Shown: one piece after another, positions 16,061 through 23,408 of the stretch
Layout of the letters: each line of letters begins with the position of its first letter
Position numbering within the stretch: position 1 is the stretch's first letter
The notes under the pieces: model-generated
Databases searched by the model: none
Told to the model about the DNA's origin: nothing
What the model saw: the letters and a program-made list of their open reading frames with translations, nothing else
Assembly: GCA_045628125.1 (NCBI GenBank)
Contig: JAZQPA010000100.1
Coordinates: forward strand, 1 to 30,487
DNA from: Minthousia sp045628125
GTDB lineage: Bacteria > Bacteroidota > Bacteroidia > Bacteroidales > Bacteroidaceae
Length of the DNA: 30,487 nucleotides
Reading direction: 5' to 3'
Translations under genes and position numbers: made by a program

Positions 16061-16066
16061 AATAAT

Positions 16067-16948
16067 ATGCATAAAGCAGGCTTTGTAAATATTGTAGGTA
16101 ATCCCAATGTGGGAAAATCAACATTGATGAATCTGTTGGTTGGGGAAAGAATCTCGATTGCGACTTTCAAGGCGCAAACCACCCGTCATCGCATCATGGG
16201 TATCGTGAATACCGATGAGATGCAGATTGTGTTCTCGGATACACCGGGTGTGCTGAAACCTAACTATAAGCTTCAGGAGTCAATGCTGCAGTTCTCGGAA
16301 TCGGCCCTGGTGGATGCTGATGTGCTGATTTACGTGACCGATACCGTGGAGAAACCCGACAAGAACAGTGAGTTCCTGGAGAAGGTTTCCCGTCTGCAGG
16401 TTCCCATTCTGCTGCTGATCAATAAGATTGACTTAAGCAACCAGCAGGCACTGACCGAGCAGGTGGAGGCTTGGCATGAGCAGTTGCCTCAGGCTGAAAT
16501 CATTCCAATCTCAGCCACCAACAAGTTCAATGTGGATGTGGTGATGCGACGTATCAAGGATTTGCTGCCCGATTCGCCTCCATTCTTCGATAAGACCCAA
16601 TGGACCGACAAGCCTGCACGTTTTTTTGTGACAGAAATAATTCGTGAGAAGATTCTGTTGTATTATGATAAGGAGATTCCTTATTCGGTAGAGGTATCGG
16701 TAGAAAGCTTCAAGGAGTCGGAGAAGAAAATCCTGATCAATGCGGTAATCTATGTGGAGCGCGACTCGCAGAAGGGTATCATCATCGGCCATGAAGGAAA
16801 GGCCATCAAGAAGGTGATGTCCGAGGCACGAAAGGAACTGGAGCGTTTCTTCGGTAAGTCAATCTTCCTGGAGACATTTGTGAAAGTGGACAAGGATTGG
16901 CGCAGCAACGATAAGGAATTGAAGAATTTTGGCTATAATTTGGATTAA
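16067..16948 (+). CDS. era: GTPase Era
   Basis: Essential Ras-like GTPase that binds the 3' end of 16S rRNA and promotes 30S subunit maturation. The 293-residue length is normal. GTPase motifs are in order: G1 GNPNVGKS at 11-18, G2 region TFKAQTTRHRI, G3 DTPG, G4 NKID, and SATN as G5. The C-terminal third (about 205-290) is a KH domain with the RNA-binding signature IIGHEGKAIKKV. The ATG at 16067 starts immediately before the conserved AGFVNIVG strand. It is followed after six bases by der, a second ribosome assembly GTPase, so the two are co-transcribed. Confidence 0.97.
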   Translation: MHKAGFVNIVGNPNVGKSTLMNLLVGERISIATFKAQTTRHRIMGIVNTDEMQIVFSDTPGVLKPNYKLQESMLQFSESALVDADVLIYVTDTVEKPDKNSEFLEKVSRLQVPILLLINKIDLSNQQALTEQVEAWHEQLPQAEIIPISATNKFNVDVVMRRIKDLLPDSPPFFDKTQWTDKPARFFVTEIIREKILLYYDKEIPYSVEVSVESFKESEKKILINAVIYVERDSQKGIIIGHEGKAIKKVMSEARKELERFFGKSIFLETFVKVDKDWRSNDKELKNFGYNLD

Positions 16949-16954
16949 GTAATC

Positions 16955-18268
16955 ATGGGAAATTTAGTAGCTATTGTGGGTCGCCCCAATGTGGGTAAAT
17001 CTACACTGTTCAACCGTCTGACACAGACCCGCCAGGCGATTGTGAGCGATGTTGCCGGTACTACACGTGACCGTCAGTATGGCAAGTGCGAATGGTGTGG
17101 CAAGGAATTTTCTGTAGTGGATACAGGAGGTTGGGTTGTCAATTCAGATGATATATTCGAGGGTGAAATCCGCAAGCAGGTAAAGCTGGCCATTGATGAG
17201 GCTGATGTGATTCTGTTTGTGGTGGATGTTCAGAGCGGTATCACTGATTTGGACGATGAGGTAGCTGGCATTTTGAGACGATCAAATGTGCCAGTCATTC
17301 TGGTTGTAAATAAAGCAGATAACAATATTGATACATACGGAGCAGCCGAGTTCTATGGTTTGGGAATCGGTGATCCTTTCTGTATCTCGGCTTTGACCGG
17401 TAGCGGTACCGGTGATTTGCTGGATCTGATTTTCAGTAAGTTTACCAATAAGACAGAGGAAGAGGTAGAGATTGACATCCCCCGATTTGCCGTTGTGGGA
17501 CGTCCTAATGCCGGAAAGTCTTCCATTGTCAATGCCTTTATAGGTGAGGAGCGTAATGTGGTGACCGATATTGCCGGTACCACTCGCGATTCCATCTATA
17601 CCCGCTATAACAAGTTCGGCTTTGATTTCTATCTGGTGGATACTGCCGGTATCCGCAAGAAGAACAAGGTGAATGAGGATCTGGAGTTCTATTCGGTGAT
17701 GCGCAGTATCCGTGCCATCGAGAATTCGGATGTGTGCGTGCTGATGATTGATGCCACCCGTGGCATTGAAGGACAGGACCTGAATATCTTCTCACTGATT
17801 CAGAAGAATCAGAAGGGACTGGTGGTGGTTGTAAACAAGTGGGATCTGGTAGAGGATAAGAGTGATAAGGTGCTGAAGACATTTGAGAATGCCATCCGTG
17901 ACCGTTTCGCTCCATTTACAGATTTCCCTATTATCTTTGCTTCTGCCGTTACCAAGCAGCGTATCTTCAAGGTGCTGGAAAGTGCTGTTCAGGTATACAA
18001 GAACCGTACCGTGCGCATTCCTACAGCCCGTTTGAATGGTCAGATGCTGCCACTGATCGAGGCCTATCCGCCACCATCAAACAAGGGTAAGTATATCAAG
18101 ATCAAGTACTGTACGCAGTTGCCTAACACACAGATCCCATCGTTTGTGTTCTTTGCCAACCTGCCACAATACGTCAAGGAACCTTACCGCCGCTTCCTGG
18201 AGAATAAGATGCGCGAGTTCTGGGATTTCTCGGGCACCCCGATCAATGTGTTCATCCGTCAAAAGTAA
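16955..18268 (+). CDS. der: GTPase Der (EngA)
   Basis: Double GTPase for 50S subunit assembly, 437 residues. The first G domain has GRPNVGKS at 9-16, DTGGW and NKAD. The second has GRPNAGKS at 182-189, DTAGIRKK and NKWD. The C-terminal KH-like domain follows, with the typical NRTVRIPTARLN and PPSNKGKYIKIKYCTQ segments and a GTPINVFIRQK end. Insertions of note are absent. It sits in a tight run: six bases after era, five bases before a small lipoprotein gene. Confidence 0.97.
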   Translation: MGNLVAIVGRPNVGKSTLFNRLTQTRQAIVSDVAGTTRDRQYGKCEWCGKEFSVVDTGGWVVNSDDIFEGEIRKQVKLAIDEADVILFVVDVQSGITDLDDEVAGILRRSNVPVILVVNKADNNIDTYGAAEFYGLGIGDPFCISALTGSGTGDLLDLIFSKFTNKTEEEVEIDIPRFAVVGRPNAGKSSIVNAFIGEERNVVTDIAGTTRDSIYTRYNKFGFDFYLVDTAGIRKKNKVNEDLEFYSVMRSIRAIENSDVCVLMIDATRGIEGQDLNIFSLIQKNQKGLVVVVNKWDLVEDKSDKVLKTFENAIRDRFAPFTDFPIIFASAVTKQRIFKVLESAVQVYKNRTVRIPTARLNGQMLPLIEAYPPPSNKGKYIKIKYCTQLPNTQIPSFVFFANLPQYVKEPYRRFLENKMREFWDFSGTPINVFIRQK

Positions 18269-18273
18269 ACCCG

Positions 18274-18660
18274 ATGAAAACGGTTTGGAGCATATTGTTT
18301 GCCGCCTTGTTCCTGTTGACCGGTTGCAAGAGCAAAGGTCCTGGAGAATCTCTGGAAGGCTATCTGAATGCCATTCAGAAGGGCGATTATGATTCTTTTG
18401 CCGGAGGATTGTCATATCCTGGATTTTCGGGAGTGAATGCTGACAGTCTGACATTCCATCTGATGGAGGCCAACAAGAAACTGTTGGAGGAAAGGTATGG
18501 CGGAGTAAAATCGTTTGAGGCTGTCGACGTTAAGCTGAATGAATCCGGCGATACCGCCACGGTTAGGGTAAAGCTGAATTTTGGCAATGATACTACCGAG
18601 GAGACGGAGTACGAGATGATTAAGCAGGATGGCGTCTGGAAGATTAATCTTGCGTTATAA
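18274..18660 (+). CDS. DUF4878-like small lipoprotein
   Basis: A 128-residue predicted lipoprotein. The N-terminus is a lipoprotein signal with lipobox LLTGC, so Cys18 would be lipidated and the protein anchored in an envelope membrane. The mature part (GPGESLEGYLNAIQKGDYDS, then VKLNESGDTATVRVKL, then MIKQDGVWKINL) has the cystatin/NTF2-like pattern of DUF4878 proteins, common in Bacteroidales and of unknown function. It follows der by five bases and is the last gene before a strong two-way terminator. The link to der is probably positional only. Confidence 0.78.
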   Translation: MKTVWSILFAALFLLTGCKSKGPGESLEGYLNAIQKGDYDSFAGGLSYPGFSGVNADSLTFHLMEANKKLLEERYGGVKSFEAVDVKLNESGDTATVRVKLNFGNDTTEETEYEMIKQDGVWKINLAL

Positions 18661-18661
18661 T

Positions 18662-18698
18662 AAAAAAACAACACGCTGAATGGCGTGTTGTTTTTTTT
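18662..18698. terminator. Bidirectional intrinsic terminator
   Basis: Arms 18662-18676 and 18683-18697 pair fully (A-run, CAACACGC / GCGTGTTG, T-run) around a six-base loop. The A-run and T-run make it work on both strands, ending the der-lipoprotein transcript and the convergent mlaE-mlaF transcript. It touches the mlaF stop codon. Confidence 0.9.
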
Positions 18699-19461
18699 AT
18701 TGGTTGTGCGTGGCACTTTCCTTGACTTTCCGCAGCAAGTCCGAAGCAAAAATAAAATCGTTCAGTTTCTGGTTGGTTGCACTGAACACCTCGGTCTTGT
18801 TGCCTTGCCATTCTTTGTGACCTTCACTGATGAAGATGATGTTATCGCCAATACCCAAGACGGAGTTCATGTCATGCGTGTTGATGATGGTTGTCATCTT
18901 ATACTCTTCCGTAATGTCATGAATCAGCGCATCGATGACCAGTGAGGTCTTAGGGTCGAGTCCGGAATTCGGTTCATCGCAGAACAGATAGCGGGGGTTC
19001 AGGGCAATGGCACGTGCGATGGCAACACGTTTCTGCATACCTCCGGAAATCTCGCCAGGGTATTTGTTCTGAGCCTCCAGCAGGTTGACGCGGTCCAGAC
19101 AGAAACGGGCGCGTCTGATTCTGTCGCGCACGGTGTCATTGGAGAACATATCAAGAGGAAACAGCACATTGTCAAGTACCGTCATGGAGTCGAACAAGGC
19201 TGCGCTCTGGAAAATCATGCCCATCTCGCGTCGGAGCAGCATCTTCTCTTTCTTGGCCAGCGCTCTGAATTTTCGTCCGTCGTAAAGAATCTCGCCAGTG
19301 GTAGGCTCCAGCAATCCCACAATGTTCCGCATCAGCACAGTCTTTCCGGAACCACTCTGACCAATGATGAGGTTGGTGATTCCTTCCTGGAAGTCAGCAC
19401 TGATGCCCTTGAGGACTTCCTTGCCTTCGAACGATTTATGTAAGTCGATAAGTTTGATCAT
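18697..19461 (-). CDS. mlaF: MlaF-type phospholipid ABC transporter ATP-binding protein
   Basis: ATPase of an MCE/Mla-type lipid transporter acting at the inner membrane. The 254-residue protein has Walker A GQSGSGKT near residue 34, Q-loop MIFQSAALFDSMTVLDNV, signature ISGGMQKRVAIARAI and Walker B YLFCDEPNSGLDP, followed by the H-loop in NTHDMNS. GMQKR in the signature and the SALFDSMTV-like stretch are hallmarks of the MlaF subfamily. Its ATG overlaps the mlaE stop codon (ATGA), showing coupled translation. No MCE-domain mlaD gene follows: a terminator comes directly after, so the substrate-binding subunit must be encoded elsewhere. Confidence 0.92.
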   Translation of the reverse strand: MIKLIDLHKSFEGKEVLKGISADFQEGITNLIIGQSGSGKTVLMRNIVGLLEPTTGEILYDGRKFRALAKKEKMLLRREMGMIFQSAALFDSMTVLDNVLFPLDMFSNDTVRDRIRRARFCLDRVNLLEAQNKYPGEISGGMQKRVAIARAIALNPRYLFCDEPNSGLDPKTSLVIDALIHDITEEYKMTTIINTHDMNSVLGIGDNIIFISEGHKEWQGNKTEVFSATNQKLNDFIFASDLLRKVKESATHNQ

Positions 19462-20207
19462 CAGGTAAGTAATTGAGTGAGGAACAAATCAGAAATCAGG
19501 ATTATGATACTGCTTCTTACCACAGCATTGGTGCTGGCTTTTCCAACTTCGATGGAACCGCCCTCGACGGTGTATCCGAAATACGAGGAAACACTGGCAA
19601 TGATAAAGGCAAAAATGATAGATTTGATGATGCTGGCCCATACAAACCATGAGCGGAAATCGTGCTGAAGACCGAGTGTCAGGTCCTCGGCCTGCAGGAT
19701 GCCTCCAAACCAGGCTGTGGCATAGGCGCCTATAATACCCGCTCCGATACTGAAGGTAACCAGGATGGGAATCATTGTGCACAGACCTAATATCTTGGGA
19801 AGAATCAGGTAGCTGGCAGAGTTTACACCCATAATCTCCAGAGCATCGATCTGCTGGGTGACACGCATGGTGCCCAATTCGGATGCGATATTTGAACCCA
19901 CTTTTCCGGACAGGATAAGACACATGATGGAAGAGGAGAACTCCAAAAGCATAATCTCGCGGGTGGTATATCCAGTGACAAAGCGGGGCATCCAGGGACT
20001 CTGGATGTTCAGCTTGATCTGGACGCAAATAACAGCACCGATAAAGAATGAGATAAGTAAGACGATGCCAATGGAATCAATGCCCAACTGGGACAATTCA
20101 GTGCGGTATTGCCTAAGGTACATTCTGACTCTTTCCGGACGTGAGAAGGTACGCCCCATAAGTATCATGTATTTCCCTAAACTATCCAACCAGTGAAATA
20201 GAAACAT
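19461..20207 (-). CDS. mlaE: MlaE-type lipid transport permease
   Basis: Permease of the Mla/MCE lipid transporter, 248 residues with about five membrane helices (for example DSIGIVLLISFFIGAVICVQ and ILGLCTMIPILVTFSIGAGI). The ELGTMRVTQQIDALEIMGVN segment is the diagnostic coupling-helix region of the family. The frame opens with TTG at 20222, but the ATG at 20207 is chosen because the -7 box of its promoter (20220-20227) covers the TTG, which therefore cannot be transcribed usefully. It pairs with mlaF through a one-base ATGA overlap and diverges from lptB. Confidence 0.92.
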   Translation of the reverse strand: MFLFHWLDSLGKYMILMGRTFSRPERVRMYLRQYRTELSQLGIDSIGIVLLISFFIGAVICVQIKLNIQSPWMPRFVTGYTTREIMLLEFSSSIMCLILSGKVGSNIASELGTMRVTQQIDALEIMGVNSASYLILPKILGLCTMIPILVTFSIGAGIIGAYATAWFGGILQAEDLTLGLQHDFRSWFVWASIIKSIIFAFIIASVSSYFGYTVEGGSIEVGKASTNAVVRSSIIILISDLFLTQLLT

Positions 20208-20219
20208 ATCTTTTTTTTG

Positions 20220-20252
20220 CAAAAGTAGCGAAAATCCGCTAAAAAATCACAA
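20220..20252 (-). promoter_or_regulatory. Promoter for mlaE-mlaF, near-leaderless
   Basis: On the minus strand TACTTTTG (20227-20220) is an exact -7 match. TTG at 20252-20250 is a -33 candidate with a slightly long 22-base spacer. The expected start near 20213 would leave only a few bases before the mlaE ATG at 20207. Confidence 0.55.
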
Positions 20253-20301
20253 TGCGGCAGTTTGTTTTTGAAATAATGCTCGAAATTAGACACAAAATGA
20301 G

Positions 20302-20309
20302 TAATTTTG
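20302..20309 (+). promoter_or_regulatory. Promoter -7 box for lptB
   Basis: TAATTTTG matches TAnnTTTG and lies 17 bases before the lptB ATG. A -33 TTTG at the correct distance is lacking. Confidence 0.5.
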
Positions 20310-20326
20310 CCAAAGATTAAAAAGTT

Positions 20327-21157
20327 ATGGAGGATTTGCAGATTCAACAGGATGGTTCTGACCGACTGATGCTTCGTACGGAAGGATTGGTAAAGATATA
20401 TGGTAAAAGAACCGTAGTAAATGATGTGTCGTTTAATGTAAGGCAGGGCGAGATTGTAGGCTTGCTGGGCCCCAATGGTGCAGGTAAAACCACATCATTT
20501 TATATGACAACCGGTCTGATTGTGCCTAATGGAGGAAAAATCTTTCTTGGAGACCATGAGATAACCTCTTATCCGGTATATAAGCGTGCTCAGCACGGCA
20601 TCGGCTATCTGGCTCAGGAGGCCAGTGTGTTCCGCAAAATGTCGGTGGAGGATAACATCGCATCCGTATTGGAGATGACCGGTAAGTCGAAGGAATACCA
20701 GAAGGAAAAGCTGGAAAGCCTGATCAAGGAGTTCCGTTTGGAGAAGGTCCGCAAGAATCTGGGTGACCAGCTGTCCGGAGGTGAGCGCCGCCGAACCGAG
20801 ATTGCCCGTTGCCTGGCCATCGATCCTAAGTTTATCATGCTGGATGAACCGTTTGCCGGAGTTGACCCTATTGCCGTGGAAGACATCCAGCACATTGTCT
20901 GGAAGCTGAAGGACCGTAATATCGGTATTCTGATTACAGACCATAATGTTCAGGAGACTTTGTGTATCACCGATCGTGCCTATCTGCTGTTTGAGGGACG
21001 AATCCTGTTCCAGGGAACTCCCGAGGAGCTGGCTGAGAATAAAATCGTTCGTGAGAAGTATTTGGGTAGCGGATTTGTGCTCCGCCAGAAGGACTTCCAG
21101 CTGATTGATGCGGAACGGGAACAGCGTGAACGTGAAGTGGAAAAGGAGAACGTGTAA
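20327..21157 (+). CDS. lptB: LPS export ABC transporter ATP-binding protein
   Basis: ATPase that powers lipopolysaccharide extraction from the inner membrane with LptF and LptG. The 276-residue protein has Walker A GPNGAGKTT at 48-56, Q-loop GYLAQEASVFRKMSVEDN, signature LSGGERRRTEIAR and Walker B FIMLDEPFAGVDPIAVEDIQ, the last being highly specific to LptB. ITDHNVQETL is the H-loop. It is longer than the E. coli protein (241): about 14 extra residues precede the first strand, so a start at the internal Met15 is possible, and a charged tail rich in Glu and Arg ends the protein. It is transcribed divergently from mlaE, placing two envelope-lipid transport units back to back. Confidence 0.95.
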   Translation: MEDLQIQQDGSDRLMLRTEGLVKIYGKRTVVNDVSFNVRQGEIVGLLGPNGAGKTTSFYMTTGLIVPNGGKIFLGDHEITSYPVYKRAQHGIGYLAQEASVFRKMSVEDNIASVLEMTGKSKEYQKEKLESLIKEFRLEKVRKNLGDQLSGGERRRTEIARCLAIDPKFIMLDEPFAGVDPIAVEDIQHIVWKLKDRNIGILITDHNVQETLCITDRAYLLFEGRILFQGTPEELAENKIVREKYLGSGFVLRQKDFQLIDAEREQREREVEKENV

Positions 21158-21195
21158 TCGAAAGACACCTTTTATATTAATTTTTTTGGGTTAAA

Positions 21196-21227
21196 TTTGA
21201 TTTTGTGAAAGATAAGCATTAATTTTG
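21196..21227 (+). promoter_or_regulatory. Promoter for tig
   Basis: TTTG at 21196-21199, a 20-base spacer and TAATTTTG at 21220-21227 match the Bacteroidetes consensus. The expected start near 21234 leaves a leader of about 48 bases before tig. Confidence 0.7.
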
Positions 21228-21281
21228 CACACTCTTTTGCAGAGGTAATTTTTGAAGTATAAATAACAAATATAGAATCCG

Positions 21282-22646
21282 ATGAATATTTCATTAGAAA
21301 ACACCAGTAAGGTAAGCGCAGAACTTACCGTTAAGGTAGAGCCTGCAGATTATCAGGCACAGGTAGAGAAGTCACTGAAGACTTTCCGTCGTAACGCCAA
21401 TGTTCCAGGCTTCCGTAAGGGTATGGTTCCAATGGGCTTAATCAAGAAGCAGTATGGTCCTGCAGCTAAGGCAGAGGAAGTAAACAAGCTGTTGCAGCAG
21501 AGCCTTTACGATTATATCAAGAGTAACAACATCAACATGTTGGGCGAGCCTCTGTCAAGCGAGAAGCAGCAGATGGTAGACTTCGAGCAGGATGAGTTCA
21601 CTTTCATCTTCGATCTCGCTATCGCTCCTGAGTTCACCGTAGCAGTATCTGAGAGCGACAACCTGCCATACTACAACCTGGACATTACCGACGAGTTGAT
21701 CGAGAACCAGTGCAAGATGTATCAGCAGCGTGCTGGTAAGATGGAGAAGGTTGAGGACTATCAGGGTGGCAACGATATGTTGCGTGGTCTGTTGGCTGAG
21801 CTGGATGAGAACGGCGCTGTAAAGGAAGGCGGTATCCAGGTGGAGAACGTTGCTCTGATGCCTACCTATATGAAGAATGACGAGCAGAAGGCTATCTTCA
21901 ATGAGGCAAAGGTTAACGATGTCCTGACATTCAACCCATCAGTAGCTTACGACTCTAACGAGAACGAGCTGAGCAGCCTGTTGAAGATTGAGAAGGAGCA
22001 GCTGGGTGAGCACACCGGTAACTTCAGCTATCAGGTTGAGGAGATTACCCGCTTCGTTGCTTCTGAGTTGAACCAGGAGGTATTTGACCAGGCATTCGGC
22101 GCTGGTACTGTAAACTCTGAAGAGGAGTTCAAGAATAAGATCAAGGAGCAGTTGGCAGAGGGCTTTGAGTCTGATTCTGACTATAAGTTCCTGGTTGACC
22201 TGCGCGATTATCTGATGGCACAGGTAGGTGACCTGGAGTTCCCAGACGCACTGCTGAAGAAGATCATGTTGCTGAACAACAAGGATAAGGGTGAGGCCTT
22301 TGTAGAGGAGAACTACGAGAAGAGCATCGAGGAGCTGAAGTGGCACCTGATCAAGGAGCAGCTGGTTAGCGCTAACAACATCAAGGTTGACAACGAGGAT
22401 GTAACCAAGATGGCTGAGCAGGTAACCAAGGCACAGTTCGCACAGTACGGTATGTTCAACGTTCCTGCTGACATGTTGGACAACTACGTTAAGGAAATGC
22501 TGAAGAAGGAGGCATCTGTAGAGAGCCTGGTTAACCGCGTAATCGAGAACAAGATTGCTGCAGCTGTTAAGACTCAGGTTACATTGGATCCAAAGACTGT
22601 ATCAGTTGAGGAGTTCAATAAGATGTTTGCTCAGGAGCAGGAATAA
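21282..22646 (+). CDS. tig: Trigger factor
   Basis: Ribosome-associated chaperone that receives nascent chains at the exit tunnel. The 454-residue protein has the ribosome-docking signature GFRKGMVP at residues 43-50 in an otherwise typical N-terminal domain, and a helical C-terminal chaperone domain (about 265-454). The middle domain, which in E. coli is an FKBP-type prolyl isomerase, is strongly divergent: no GxxVxxxYxG-type core or usual active-site aromatics can be recognised between about 165 and 255, so isomerase activity is doubtful. Codon choice (GAG, AAG, GCT, GTT, CTG) suggests strong expression. A terminator follows before clpP. The tig-clpP-clpX order is the common bacterial one. 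Confidence 0.94.
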   Translation: MNISLENTSKVSAELTVKVEPADYQAQVEKSLKTFRRNANVPGFRKGMVPMGLIKKQYGPAAKAEEVNKLLQQSLYDYIKSNNINMLGEPLSSEKQQMVDFEQDEFTFIFDLAIAPEFTVAVSESDNLPYYNLDITDELIENQCKMYQQRAGKMEKVEDYQGGNDMLRGLLAELDENGAVKEGGIQVENVALMPTYMKNDEQKAIFNEAKVNDVLTFNPSVAYDSNENELSSLLKIEKEQLGEHTGNFSYQVEEITRFVASELNQEVFDQAFGAGTVNSEEEFKNKIKEQLAEGFESDSDYKFLVDLRDYLMAQVGDLEFPDALLKKIMLLNNKDKGEAFVEENYEKSIEELKWHLIKEQLVSANNIKVDNEDVTKMAEQVTKAQFAQYGMFNVPADMLDNYVKEMLKKEASVESLVNRVIENKIAAAVKTQVTLDPKTVSVEEFNKMFAQEQE

Positions 22647-22670
22647 TACATCCATTATTATAAGACTTCC

Positions 22671-22715
22671 GGAGGGAGGCGAAGGTTATTCATACCTCGG
22701 CCTCCTTCCTTTTTA
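22671..22715 (+). terminator. Intrinsic terminator between tig and clpP
   Basis: GGAGGGAGGC (22671-22680) pairs with GCCTCCTTCC (22700-22709) with one G-T pair, with a further short inner pairing AGGT/ACCT, and is followed by a T-run. The T-run ends 17 bases before the clpP ATG. Confidence 0.8.
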
Positions 22716-22731
22716 TTCTATCATATATAAT

Positions 22732-23406
22732 ATGAATATTAAAGACGATTTTAGAAAGTTTGCGACCCAGAACGTTGGTGTAAGTGGTATGGTGATTGAT
22801 GACGTTATCAAGTCTCAGGCCGGATACCTGAATCCTTATATCCTGGAGGAACGCCAGTTGAACGTAACTCAGTTGGATGTTTTTTCCCGTCTGATGATGG
22901 ACCGCATCATCTTTTTGGGTACAGAGATTAACGATTATACCGCCAATACATTGCAGGCACAGCTGCTGTATCTGGATTCTGTAGATCCAGGCAAGGACAT
23001 CTCCATCTACCTGAATTCCCCTGGTGGCTCTGTATACGCCGGTCTGGGAATCTATGATACCATGCAGTTCATTACCAGTGATGTGGCTACTATCTGTACC
23101 GGTATGGCCGCTTCAATGGCAGCCGTGCTGCTGGTTGCAGGTAAGGAAGGCAAGCGCTCAGCTTTGACTCATAGCCGTGTGATGATTCATCAGCCATTAG
23201 GCGGCGCTCAGGGACAGGCTTCAGATATTGAGATTACCGCCCGTGAGATTCAGAAGCTGAAGAAAGAACTCTATACCATTATCGCTGACCATTCACACAC
23301 CCCTTATGATAAGGTATGGGCTGACTCTGACCGTGACTACTGGATGACTGCTGCTGAGGCAAAGGATTATGGCATGATTGATCAGGTTTTAACCCGTAAG
23401 AAGTAA
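22732..23406 (+). CDS. clpP: ATP-dependent Clp protease proteolytic subunit
   Basis: Serine protease that forms the barrel of ClpXP. The frame is open far upstream into tig, but the ATG at 22732 is chosen because it lies after the tig terminator and yields a normal 224-residue protein. The catalytic triad is Ser128 in GMAASMA, His153 in IHQPLGG and Asp202 in DSDRDYW. SPGGSVYAGLGIYDTM and the C-terminal AKDYGMIDQVL are standard. The N-terminus is about 15-20 residues longer than mature E. coli ClpP and may be cut autocatalytically. It is followed by clpX after two bases, so the protease and its unfoldase are made together. No TAnnTTTG box is seen between the terminator and the ATG. Confidence 0.96.
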   Translation: MNIKDDFRKFATQNVGVSGMVIDDVIKSQAGYLNPYILEERQLNVTQLDVFSRLMMDRIIFLGTEINDYTANTLQAQLLYLDSVDPGKDISIYLNSPGGSVYAGLGIYDTMQFITSDVATICTGMAASMAAVLLVAGKEGKRSALTHSRVMIHQPLGGAQGQASDIEITAREIQKLKKELYTIIADHSHTPYDKVWADSDRDYWMTAAEAKDYGMIDQVLTRKK

Positions 23407-23408
23407 TC

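Noticed and set aside
20208..20222. TTG start for mlaE at 20222
   Set aside because: The TTG is part of the -7 promoter box; the ATG at 20207 follows the expected transcript start.
22555..22731. Longer clpP reading starting inside tig
   Set aside because: It would read through the end of tig and the terminator hairpin; the ATG at 22732 gives a normal ClpP.
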